Shown here piece after piece: positions 26,213 to 34,513 of a DNA stretch of 64,000 nt. Made by a program: the position numbers and the translations under genes. The stretch is from contig NZ_JAMZDX010000004.1 of NCBI RefSeq assembly GCF_024172095.1, positions 124,001-188,000 on the forward strand, in the 5' to 3' direction. Positions within the stretch are counted from its first letter, which is position 1. The number at the start of each line of letters is the position of its first letter. Source of the DNA: Kitasatospora cinereorecta. GTDB taxonomy: Bacteria; Actinomycetota; Actinomycetes; Streptomycetales; Streptomycetaceae. The notes beneath the pieces are model-generated. The model did not search any database, had not been told where the DNA came from, and saw only the letters and a program-made list of their open reading frames with translations.

Positions 26213-27037
26213 TCATGGACGCTGTGCAAGCAACAGCGACCGCATCCGCACAAGCATCTGGTCGAGCAGGTGCACAGCACGGGCCGGCACAGGCGCGTCC
26301 CGGTGCGTGGCGCGCCAGTAGGACCCGGTCAGGGACTCGACCTCCGCAAATACCTGATTGTCCTTCGCGCCGGCGAGGATGAGAACGAAGCGCAGGTAGC
26401 CAGCGATTCGCGAGTCCTGCCGATGGGCCTCGGCGAATGCTTCCACCTTCGGCAGCAGGTTCACGGCAGCGGGCGCCGCGGGGAAGGCGGCTGCCAAGGC
26501 GGCGAGGCCGAGGCGCACGCCCAGGCACTCGGTGTCCCAGCGCGCGAGGATCCCGGCCAGCCGCACCTCTACTGCCGATCTCGCCCGGGAGGCGGCTGCC
26601 GCGTCCGCCTGCGGGTGACGGCCGGGCCAGTACTCGGCTGTGTGTCGGTCCGCCTCGGTGGCAATGCTGAGGAGCATCCTGACCAGGTCGAAGCGGTCGC
26701 GAGGCGGAACGCGGTCGTCGACGGCCAGCGCGGTGAGGAGCCGAACGCCTTCCGCGGTGTATGTGTCGCAGGTGTCCTGGTGGTGGATCTCGTTGTAGAA
26801 CTCACCGAGGAACTCGCTCTCCGACCGCCACGGGCCGAACTCCGGCCCGAAGAGGAGTGCCGCTTGGACAGGCATGGAGCGGCCTCCGAACCGGTCGATG
26901 GCGACAGTCCGGAAGGTACGGCGGATCTCGGGCTCGAACAGCTCGTGCGGCTCGCCCCCTTGGTCCGAGGTGGGACCGTCAGCACCCTCTCCGGCCGCAG
27001 CCCCGTTCGCGCCGATCACGTCCCCCACGAGCCTCAC
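26213..27037 (-). CDS. hypothetical helical-repeat protein
   Basis: 274 residues from a GTG with AAGGCGG upstream. Largely helical with HEAT-like pairs: [59 protein letters not shown]. Early motif [19 protein letters not shown]. No signal or membrane segment. It may serve as a protein-interaction scaffold; no function is known. Confidence 0.7.
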   Translation of the reverse strand: MRLVGDVIGANGAAAGEGADGPTSDQGGEPHELFEPEIRRTFRTVAIDRFGGRSMPVQAALLFGPEFGPWRSESEFLGEFYNEIHHQDTCDTYTAEGVRLLTALAVDDRVPPRDRFDLVRMLLSIATEADRHTAEYWPGRHPQADAAAASRARSAVEVRLAGILARWDTECLGVRLGLAALAAAFPAAPAAVNLLPKVEAFAEAHRQDSRIAGYLRFVLILAGAKDNQVFAEVESLTGSYWRATHRDAPVPARAVHLLDQMLVRMRSLLLAQRP

Positions 27038-27272
27038 CTGGTCCGCCTTGCTCCAACCACCGTCGCGAGGACGCTACAGGCGGCTGCCGACGACGGACCA
27101 GGTCGCTGCCGAGGCCACCGCTCGGAACTGCCGGCGTGCTTCTGAGCGAGTTCGCGGGCTGAGACGGACCGCCGTCCCGGGCGGCGCCACCGGTAGTTTT
27201 CCGCTGCCGACAACCAGTCGCGCGCGGGGCGTGCAGCCCGCTCGTTCCCGCCCGTTCCCCGGAGGGATGCCC

Positions 27273-27554
27273 ATGTTCACGGTCAACGAGTACTTCGACG
27301 GCACCGTCACGTCGATCGCCTTCAAGCAGCAGGACGCCCGGGCGACCATCGGTGTCATGGCTCCCGGCGCCTACACCTTCGACACCGCCGCCCCGGAGAC
27401 CATGCACGTGATCAGCGGCGCCCTGACCGTCCGGCTGCCCGGTGCCGACGAGTGGGAGACGTTCACCGCGGGCAGCCGGTTCGATGTCCCGGGCGACAGC
27501 GCGTTCGATCTCAAGGTCGAGGGCGACACCGCCTACCTCTGCGAGTACCGCTGA
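27273..27554 (+). CDS. ppnP: pyrimidine/purine nucleoside phosphorylase (PpnP, DUF1255 family)
   Basis: 93 residues, the usual length: [17 protein letters not shown], then [32 protein letters not shown] and [19 protein letters not shown] are the YaiE/PpnP cupin signature. The enzyme phosphorolyses nucleosides to base and ribose-1-phosphate. GGAGGG precedes the ATG. No partner gene is adjacent. Confidence 0.93.
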   Translation: MFTVNEYFDGTVTSIAFKQQDARATIGVMAPGAYTFDTAAPETMHVISGALTVRLPGADEWETFTAGSRFDVPGDSAFDLKVEGDTAYLCEYR

Positions 27555-27789
27555 CCGCACCCGCCGGCGGCTGCAGCGGGGTCGACGGAACACGGCCCGC
27601 CGGGCATTTTGTCGGTTTCTCCCCCATTTCCGATCAGCCGTACACCCCACCATCCGATCTGCATACGACCGGATCTCCCGATTGACCGGCTACCATCGAC
27701 AGCTTCCGTGAACACTCGCGCGATTTTCGTTATCCGTCGCGCGCACGGGGGTCTCCTGTCTCGAAGGCAGTCGACCGGAGGAGAGACAG

Positions 27790-28707
27790 ATGATGGAGTA
27801 CGAGACCGAGGAGCTGGTCCGGCAGGCGCCGAGCCCGTCCACGCGCCGGGCGGGCGGCGGGTCGCACCGCAGGGGCGACAACGGACGGCACCGCGCGAGG
27901 TCCAGGCCCGGTACGAAGCCGCTGCTCGCGGTGGTCGCGATGGCGGCGACGGCGGCCACCGCGGTGGTCGGCGGCAAGACACTGTTCGCGTCCGGCCCGC
28001 AGGACGGCCGGGCGGCGGCCGCACCCGACCCGTCGCTGCCGGTCGGTGACGTGCCGCTGACGCCGAGCCCGTCGGACGTGCCCCTGTCGGCGCCGGACCC
28101 GCAGTCGACCGGGCCGACCCGGCTGCCCAGTGCCTCCGTCAGCACCACCCCGGTGCAGCAGTCCGCCACGCCTTCGGCGGCGCCGACCACCCCGCGGGCG
28201 GCTGCGTCGCCGACGCGGGCAACCCCGAAGGCCGGCGCCGGGGCCGGCGGCGGCGGCGCCGACTCCGGTTCGAGCGCGGGCCTGGACGCTGCGACGAGCC
28301 AGGTCCTCGCGGTGATCAACCAGGCGCGTGCCGCGCAGGGCGTCGCCCCGCTGCAGATCCTCGCCGGGCTTCAGACCAGCGCCAACGCGCACAACCACAC
28401 CATGGCGGCCGGCTGCGGGCTGCAGCACCAGTGCCCGGGCGAGCCCGCCTTCGGCGACCGCGAGCACGCCGGCGGTGTGCAGTGGGGTACTGCGGGCGAG
28501 AACATCGGCGAGGGCGGCCCGATGGCGAACACCACGGAGGCGATAGCCAAGATGGCGGTCGGGCTCACCAACGACATGCTCGCCGAGCAGCCGCCCAACG
28601 ACGGCCACCGCCGGAACATCCTCAACCCGGCCTTCCACCACATCGGGATCCAGCTGCTGCGCGACTCCTCGGGCACGGTGTGGATGACCCAGGACTTCTC
28701 GGACTGA
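27790..28707 (+). CDS. secreted CAP/SCP (PR-1-like) domain protein
   Basis: 305 residues. A disordered basic N-terminus (RRAGGGSHRRGDNGR) leads to one membrane segment (LLAVVAMAATAATAVVG), a long Pro/Ser/Thr linker, and a C-terminal CAP domain with VINQARAAQGVAPL, NAHNHTMAAGC, GENIGEGGP and NDGHRRNILNP. Cys pairs (CGLQHQC) are consistent with export. CAP domains bind lipids or act on cell walls; no catalytic triad can be claimed. GGAGGAGAG precedes the ATG. Confidence 0.9.
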   Translation: MMEYETEELVRQAPSPSTRRAGGGSHRRGDNGRHRARSRPGTKPLLAVVAMAATAATAVVGGKTLFASGPQDGRAAAAPDPSLPVGDVPLTPSPSDVPLSAPDPQSTGPTRLPSASVSTTPVQQSATPSAAPTTPRAAASPTRATPKAGAGAGGGGADSGSSAGLDAATSQVLAVINQARAAQGVAPLQILAGLQTSANAHNHTMAAGCGLQHQCPGEPAFGDREHAGGVQWGTAGENIGEGGPMANTTEAIAKMAVGLTNDMLAEQPPNDGHRRNILNPAFHHIGIQLLRDSSGTVWMTQDFSD

Positions 28708-28857
28708 CGGCCGGGGCGGCGCTCCGCCGCCTCGGTCTCCTGCGACCGTCCACGCGGGCGGGCCGGCACATCGGCGCCGGCCCCGCGGGAGGCGGCACCA
28801 CTGGACGGCATCACCCTCGACCGCGACAAACCCGGCGACGTCGGCGGTCACCCCCGG

Positions 28858-28863
28858 GATACT
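28858..28863 (+). promoter_or_regulatory. possible -10 box of a leaderless phosphotransferase gene
   Basis: GATACT ends 8 nt before the ATG at 28872; no Shine-Dalgarno sequence. It is a weaker match than the TAnnnT boxes. Confidence 0.35.
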
Positions 28864-28871
28864 GGTCGCCC

Positions 28872-29618
28872 ATGGATGAGGTCGAAGTCGTCGTCGCCCA
28901 TTCCGAGCGCGCGACCCTGCGCGTCGGCGACGTGTTCCTGAAGGTGGACCCCGATCAGGCGCGCATCGACGCCGAGGTCGAGGCGATGTCCCTCGCGCCG
29001 GTCCCGACCCCGGAGGTCCTGTGGCGCAGGCCGCCCGTGCTCGCGCTCGCCGCACTCCCGGGGACGACGCTCGGGCGCCTCGGCGGGCCGTCGACCGGGT
29101 CGCCGGCGGCGTGGGCCGCGGCGGGCGCCGCCATCCGGAAGCTGCACGACGCGCCCCTGCCGCCCCGGCCCGGCCGCGCCGGCCGGAGCACCGCCGCGCT
29201 GGCGGCGGAACTCGACGACGAGTGCGCGTTGCTCGTGACGAACGGCCTCCTGCCCGCCGAGCTGGTCACCCGCAACCGCCGGGTCGCCGAGGCCGCACTC
29301 CGACCGTGGACGCCGGCATTCACGCACGGCGACCTGCAGATCGCGCACGTCTTCCTCGACGGCGACGAGGTCACCGGCATCATCGACTGGTCCGAGGCGG
29401 GCCGGGGTGACGCCCTGTACGACCTCGCCACCTTCACGCTCGGACACGAGGAGCACCTCGACGACGTCCTCGCCGGCTACGGCACCGACATCGACCTCGA
29501 CGTGGTCCACGCCTGGTGGTCGCTGCGGAGCCTGCTGGTGGTCCGCTGGCTGATCGAGCACGGCTTCGACCCGTTCGCGCCGGGCTGCGAGGTCGACGTG
29601 CTGAGGTCCCGGATGTGA
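28872..29618 (+). CDS. aminoglycoside phosphotransferase-like kinase
   Basis: 248 residues. The catalytic loop HGDLQIAHVFLDG and metal site GIIDWSEAGRGDALYD are clear. The usual Asn of HGDLxxxN is replaced by His, a variant I also know from other streptomycete 'HGDLQxxH' members. The N-lobe has RATLRVGDVFLKVD. The substrate is unknown; it may be a small molecule rather than an antibiotic. Confidence 0.87.
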   Translation: MDEVEVVVAHSERATLRVGDVFLKVDPDQARIDAEVEAMSLAPVPTPEVLWRRPPVLALAALPGTTLGRLGGPSTGSPAAWAAAGAAIRKLHDAPLPPRPGRAGRSTAALAAELDDECALLVTNGLLPAELVTRNRRVAEAALRPWTPAFTHGDLQIAHVFLDGDEVTGIIDWSEAGRGDALYDLATFTLGHEEHLDDVLAGYGTDIDLDVVHAWWSLRSLLVVRWLIEHGFDPFAPGCEVDVLRSRM

Positions 29619-29641
29619 GACGGCCGGCTGCCGGGTGGTCG

Positions 29642-30643
29642 TCAGTGGAACAGGCGGTCGGCGCCGGTGGCCATCCGGTGGGTGGAACTGTGGCGGTTCA
29701 CCCAGTCGCGGACGAGGTTGACGGCGTTGGCGCACTGCCAGCCGCTGTCGTACTCGCGGACGCCGGTGAAGGCACCGTAGCCGGCGATGATGCCGTCGAC
29801 GCGTCCCTCCCCCAGCAGCTTGTCGACGTACCAGGGGTCGTTGTAGGTGGTCGTCCAGGACAGGGCGGCGGCGAGCCGTCCGGCGTCACGGTCCGCGGCG
29901 CCCTTCTTCAGCTCGGCGCACGTGTTGTAGCCGGCTTCGGTGCAGTTGCCGAACCCCTTGGTGATGTCGCTGTCGCCGTAGTCCATCGCCCGGTGCCCGG
30001 CCGGGAAGCCCGTACCGGACCGGTTGAAGGCGCCCTGGGCCTGGTCGCGGGTGCCGGTCGTCGTGATGCCCTCCAGGGGACCGAGCCTGCCTTCCAGGCT
30101 CTGCCAGCCCCGGCCACCGACGTCCGGGGTGCTGCCGCCGTGGTACTCGAAGAAGCCGTACAGCACCTGGATCCCGGCGGCGGTCAGCCGCTGCGCCTTG
30201 TCGCGCAGTCCGGCGACGCTGCATCCGCGGTTCTGCTGCTCTCCGCAGTAGTTGGGGTCCTTGATGTCCAGCCAGACCAGCGCCAGGCGGCGGCCCGCGT
30301 GGGCGTTGGCGACGATGCGGTCGATCATGCTGTCGAAGCCGGGGCCGAGCCGATTGTCGCCGGCCGAGGAGCAGTCGTGGTAGGCGCGCCATTCGTTCGG
30401 GTTCCACCAGGCGCAGACGTCGATCTCGATGCCATTGGCGCCGTGGTCGAGCGCGGCGTCGATGCCGCCGAGGGTGTCGACCCGGTGCGCGATGGCGTAG
30501 ATGGCGTGACGCTGATCAGCTGCGGCTGCGGCTGCGGCCGCCGGGGGCGCGGCGACCGCGGTGGCTCCGATGATGCCGAACAGCGCCGCCGTCAGCGCCG
30601 CTAAGATCCGCCGACGGGCACCCTGCCTGAGGTGAGAGGCCAC
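29642..30643 (-). CDS. secreted sphingomyelinase-D / phospholipase-D-like protein (GDPD-type barrel)
   Basis: 333 residues, GTG start with AAGGAG upstream and a signal peptide (RRRILAALTAALFGIIGATA). IAHRVDTLGG (H53), GANGIEIDVCAWW (E73, D75) and RAYHDC (H89) supply the His/Glu/Asp/His set of the SMase-D family. VWLDIKDPN and YGDSDITKGFG follow, and a C-terminal RVDGIIAGYGAF plug-like motif is present. Relatives in spiders and corynebacteria cleave sphingomyelin or lysophospholipids; in soil actinomycetes the role is unproven. Confidence 0.85.
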   Translation of the reverse strand: MASHLRQGARRRILAALTAALFGIIGATAVAAPPAAAAAAAADQRHAIYAIAHRVDTLGGIDAALDHGANGIEIDVCAWWNPNEWRAYHDCSSAGDNRLGPGFDSMIDRIVANAHAGRRLALVWLDIKDPNYCGEQQNRGCSVAGLRDKAQRLTAAGIQVLYGFFEYHGGSTPDVGGRGWQSLEGRLGPLEGITTTGTRDQAQGAFNRSGTGFPAGHRAMDYGDSDITKGFGNCTEAGYNTCAELKKGAADRDAGRLAAALSWTTTYNDPWYVDKLLGEGRVDGIIAGYGAFTGVREYDSGWQCANAVNLVRDWVNRHSSTHRMATGADRLFH

Positions 30644-30763
30644 GGGACCACTCCTTCTTGTCGGTGTACTGACACGCCGTTGAGTGCGCCTACTGTACGT
30701 CGACAGAGGATGTGTGGGCGCAACCTCCGGGAAGAGCCTTCACGACGCCCGCGACGGCCGCGC

Positions 30764-31384
30764 TCAGGCCAGCAGGCCCGACAGCACCGCCGCCGTCGCG
30801 CCGAGCAGTTGCTCCGCCGCCCGGCCGCCCGCCGCCGTCCGGGCCAGCAGGCCTTCGCGCGCGGCCAGGATCACCTCGGCGGCCTGGGCGGCGTCCGCTC
30901 CGGCGGGGACGAGTTCCGGCAGGGTGCGTTCCAGCACCGCGGCCAGCGCGGACGACACTGCGCGGTCGTGCTCGGCGACCCGGGCGGCCAGTTCGGGCGA
31001 GCGTGCCGCGAGGAGGCGGAACTCCAGGAAGAGCAGGATCCATCCGGTCTCGGCCGGCTCGACCCGCAGCAGCGCCTCGACCAGCCGCCGGGCGCGCTCC
31101 GGCGCCGTCATCGCGGCTCCGGCGGCCGCGAGTTGTTCCAACTCGGCCATCCGGTCCGCCGCCTGTGCGTCGAAGAGGGCGAGCAGCAGGTCCTCCTTGC
31201 TCGCGAAGTTCGAGTAGAAGGCGCCTCGGGTGTACCCGGCGGCCGCGCAGATGTCCTCGATGCTCGTGCGCGCGAAGCCGACGGAGAGGAAGAGGTCGCT
31301 CGCCGCCGCCAGGATCCGCGCCCGGGTGTGGACGCGGCGCCGGGGCGGTCGGGGGGCGGCGGGGCCGTCCTGGGGTGGATTCAC
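30764..31384 (-). CDS. TetR family transcriptional regulator
   Basis: 206 residues from the GTG at 31384. The ATG at 31399 would start inside the operator, whereas TATCGT lies 6 nt before the GTG, so a leaderless start is preferred. The helix-turn-helix is RARILAAASDLFLSVGFART with IEDICAAAGYTRGAFYSNF. The rest is the usual all-helical ligand domain. It is divergent to the amidohydrolase gene across a dense set of palindromes and probably represses both genes. Confidence 0.92.
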   Translation of the reverse strand: MNPPQDGPAAPRPPRRRVHTRARILAAASDLFLSVGFARTSIEDICAAAGYTRGAFYSNFASKEDLLLALFDAQAADRMAELEQLAAAGAAMTAPERARRLVEALLRVEPAETGWILLFLEFRLLAARSPELAARVAEHDRAVSSALAAVLERTLPELVPAGADAAQAAEVILAAREGLLARTAAGGRAAEQLLGATAAVLSGLLA

Positions 31385-31393
31385 AGGAACACG

Positions 31394-31426
31394 ATACATG
31401 GTGTATTCAATACAGGTCGTATTGAA
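31394..31426. promoter_or_regulatory. TetR operator: overlapping palindromes in the divergent promoter
   Basis: Three dyads overlap in 33 AT-rich bases: ATACA-TGG-TGTAT (31394-31406), TGTATT-C-AATACA (31402-31414) and TTCAATAC-AGGTC-GTATTGAA (31406-31426). All use the GTATT half-site. The left one overlaps the -10 box of the TetR gene. Confidence 0.75.
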
Positions 31427-31449
31427 ACCGGACCGCGAGGGACCTCCCC

Positions 31450-32670
31450 ATGACCCGACTGCTGATCACCCATGCCCACCTGCTCCACCCCGAGACGGGC
31501 ACCCGCACCGAACCCGGCTGGCTGGAGGTCGCCGACGGCCGGATCGCCGAGACCGGCACCGGCCGCCCGCCCGCGGTCGGGGACGGCGTCCGGGTCGTCG
31601 ACGCCGCCGGCGCCACCGTGCTGCCCGGCCTGATCGACGCCCACGTCCACCTGCTGGTCACCACCCTCGACCTGGCCGCCGTGGCGAACTGGACCCCGGG
31701 CTACCTCACCGTCCGGGCCCTCGCCGAGGCCGAACGGATGCTCCGCCGCGGCTTCACCACCGTGCGCGACGTCGGCGGCGCCGACCACGGCATGGCCCGC
31801 GCGCTCGACGAGGGACTCGCCCTAGGCCCGCGGCTGATCCACGGCGGCAAGGCGCTGTCCCAGACCGGCGGCCACGGCGACCTCCGCCCGCTCGGCCACG
31901 ACTCGCACGCCTGCTGCCAGTCGCGTCCCGACTTCGGCCGGATCGCCGACGGCGTGGACGCTGTCCGGGCCGCCGCCCGCGACGAGTTCCGCAAGGGCGC
32001 CGCCCATCTCAAGGTGTTGCTCTCCGGGGGCGTCGCCTCCCCGCACGACGAGATCGCCGCCGTCCAGTACAGCGAGGAGGAGATCCGGGCCGCCGTCGAG
32101 GAGGCCGACAACCACAACCGCTACGTCACCGTCCACGCCTACCACCCGCGGGCGGTCGACCGGGCGCTGCGGGCCGGCGTGCGCTGCGTGGAACACGGCA
32201 ACCTGATCGACGACGGCAGCGTCCGACTGCTGCTGGAACGCGACGCCTTCCTCGTACCCACGCTCGTCGCGTACGAGCAGACGGCGAGGCTCGGCGCCGG
32301 CTCCGGACTGCCCGAGGCCTCGCTCCGCAAGCTCACCGAGGTCCGCGACCACGGACTGGCCGCCCTCGAGCGCGCCCATCGCGCGGGCGTCAACCTGGTC
32401 TACGGCAGCGATCTCCTCGGACCGCTGCACCCGGCGCAGTTGGAGGAGTTCACCCTGCGCGCCCAGGTCCAGCCCGCCGCCGACATCATCCGCTCCGCGA
32501 CGACCACGGCCGCCCGTCTGCTGCGGATGGAGGGCGAGATCGGCACCCTCGCCCCCGGCGCCCACGCCGACCTGCTCGTGGTGGACGGCGACCCGCTCGC
32601 CGACCTCGTCGTCCTGACCCGCCCCGACAAGCACCTGAAGCACGTGATCAAGGCCGGCTCGGTGATCTGA
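31450..32670 (+). CDS. amidohydrolase (imidazolonepropionase-like)
   Basis: 406 residues. Metal-binding motifs: DAHVHLL (HxH), HLKVLLSGG (Lys), VTVHAYHPRAVDR (His), CVEHGNLI (His) and LVYGSDLLGP (Asp), all in the expected order for the subtype that includes prolidase-like and imidazolonepropionase-like enzymes. GAGGGA precedes the ATG. It probably degrades a small substrate sensed by the adjacent TetR protein. Confidence 0.9.
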   Translation: MTRLLITHAHLLHPETGTRTEPGWLEVADGRIAETGTGRPPAVGDGVRVVDAAGATVLPGLIDAHVHLLVTTLDLAAVANWTPGYLTVRALAEAERMLRRGFTTVRDVGGADHGMARALDEGLALGPRLIHGGKALSQTGGHGDLRPLGHDSHACCQSRPDFGRIADGVDAVRAAARDEFRKGAAHLKVLLSGGVASPHDEIAAVQYSEEEIRAAVEEADNHNRYVTVHAYHPRAVDRALRAGVRCVEHGNLIDDGSVRLLLERDAFLVPTLVAYEQTARLGAGSGLPEASLRKLTEVRDHGLAALERAHRAGVNLVYGSDLLGPLHPAQLEEFTLRAQVQPAADIIRSATTTAARLLRMEGEIGTLAPGAHADLLVVDGDPLADLVVLTRPDKHLKHVIKAGSVI

Positions 32671-32770
32671 GCCGGGCGGCCGACGACCCCGGAACGCGCC
32701 TGACGGTCCGTCCAGCAGTGATAACGACATGCCTCATGTGATCGCCAGATGATAAGTATGCGCAGTGATC

Positions 32771-34359
32771 ATGCGTACTACCCGGCCGATTCGCCGGGCG
32801 CTTCCCGCTGCCCTCCTGACCGCCGTACTCGCCGCGCTCGCCGCCTGCACCGGCACCCCGCACACCGCCGCCCCGCCCCGGCCGCACCGAGCGGCTCGGC
32901 CGCCGCGCCCAGCCCCTCCGCGAAGCCCACGGGCGCCGACGACCCCGCGCTGAAGGGCTTCTACACCCAGCAGATCGCCTGGTCGCCCTGCCCGGACGAC
33001 CCGAAGACCGAGAAGATCGACGAGTCCTCGTTCCAGTGCGGCCGCCTGCGCGCGCCGCTCGACTACGCGGACCCCGCGGGCGAGTCCATCGAGGTGGCCC
33101 TCACCCGCCGGCCCGCCGCCAAGGCCGACCAGCGGCTCGGCTCCCTGCTCTTCAACCCCGGCGGCCCCGGCGGCTCGGGCATCGAGGAGGTCCAGCACGG
33201 CGGCGAGCGCTTCAAGGCCCTGAACGACCGTTACGACCTGGTCGGCTTCGACCCGCGCGGCGTCGGCGCCAGCACCTCCGTGCACTGCCTGGACGACGCC
33301 GCCCACGACGCCTGGGCCACCGCCGACGACCGCCCCGACGACCACGGCAAGGCGTACGCGGACGCCTGCACGGCCAAGTCCGGCAAGCTGCTGGCGCACG
33401 TCGGCACCCGCGACGCCGCCCGCGACCTGGACGTGCTGCGCGGCGCCCTCGGCGACCCGAAGCTCAACTACCTCGGCTTCTCCTACGGCACCTACCTCGG
33501 CTCCAGCTACGCCGAGCAGTTCCCCGACCGCACCGGCCGCCTCGTCCTGGACGGCGCCGTCGACCCCACCGCCGATTAACTCGACCTGCTGGTCCAGCAG
33601 TTCGCCGGCTTCGAGAAGTCGCTGCAAGCCTTCGCCGCCGACTGCACCCACCAGGACCACTGCAGCCTCGGCAGCGACCCCGACAAGGCCGCGGGCAAGC
33701 TCGCCGCCTTCCTCGACGGCCTGCACGCCGACCCGCTCGCGGCCGGCCACGGCCGCAAGCTCACCGCGACGGCCGGCTGGACCGGCACGCTGAGCATGCT
33801 CTACGGCGACAAGAAGTCCTGGGAGTACCTGCGCAACGCGGTCGGCTGGGCCATGCTGCGCGGCAAGGGCGACTACCTCCTCGACATGGCGGACGGCTAC
33901 AACGGCCGCGACACCGACGGCCACTACAGCAACATGTTCGACGCCTACACCGCCATCCACTGCGCCGACCCGGGGGCGGAGACCCCCAGCGCCGAGCGCC
34001 TGCAGGCCGCCCTGGCCAAGGTCCGCGAGCAGGCCCCGCTGGTCGGGGCGCACTTCACCGAGAAGGACCTCTTCGACCCGGACTGCCGCTCCTGGCCGAC
34101 CCACTCGACCGAGCAGCCGCACGTCGTCAAGGCCACCGGCAGCGCGCCGATCCTGGTCGTCGGCTCCACCGGCGACCCGGCCACCCCGTACGCCTGGGCG
34201 GAGAAGGTCGCGGCCGGGTTCGCCAACGCCACCCTGCTCACCCGCGAGGGCGACGGCCACACCGGCTACGGCAAGAGCACCTGCATCACCAACGCCGTCA
34301 ACACCTTCCTGACCGACGGCACCATGCCGGCCGCCGGCACCCGCTGCCCCACCGACTGA
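32771..34359 (+). pseudogene. tripeptidyl aminopeptidase-like (TAP) lipoprotein pseudogene
   Basis: A lipoprotein signal (MRTTRPIRRALPAALLTAVL, lipobox LAAC) starts in one frame, but the mature part runs in another (from about 32880: PALKGFYTQQIAWSPCPDD). A frameshift must therefore lie in the Pro-rich linker. The hydrolase reads well: LLFNPGGPGGSG, GFSYGTYLG (nucleophile Ser). An in-frame TAA at 33577-33579 then interrupts it, and the same frame resumes with LLVQQFAGF. The TAP-like C-terminus has VGSTGDPATPYAW (Asp) and GDGHTGYGK (His). All catalytic residues remain, so inactivation looks recent. A full enzyme would have about 525 residues. Confidence 0.85.
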
Positions 34360-34368
34360 GCCCGGGCG

Positions 34369-34402
34369 GCCGCCCCTTCGGACCGCGATCCGAAGGGGCG
34401 GC
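34369..34402 (+). terminator. strong hairpin terminator
   Basis: GCCGCCCCTTCGGA (34369-34382) and TCCGAAGGGGCGGC (34389-34402) pair perfectly over 14 bp around a 6-nt loop, right after the TAP-like pseudogene. Confidence 0.85.
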
Positions 34403-34513
34403 GGACCCACCGGTGTCCCCGTTCGCTCCGCACCACCGCTCTCCGAGCCCCTGGCCTGCGCGAACGCACACCCCGGCACCTGGCCGCCGGCAGCAGCCTG
34501 CCATCATCTCCGC

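Noticed and set aside
27560-27789. c-di-AMP (ydaO) riboswitch before the CAP protein; also before the NlpC/P60 gene
   Set aside because: Such riboswitches often precede actinobacterial cell-wall hydrolases, but the conserved core elements were not found.
32734-34479. 581-residue minus-strand frame over the TAP-like pseudogene
   Set aside because: Low-complexity shadow; the plus strand has clear hydrolase motifs.
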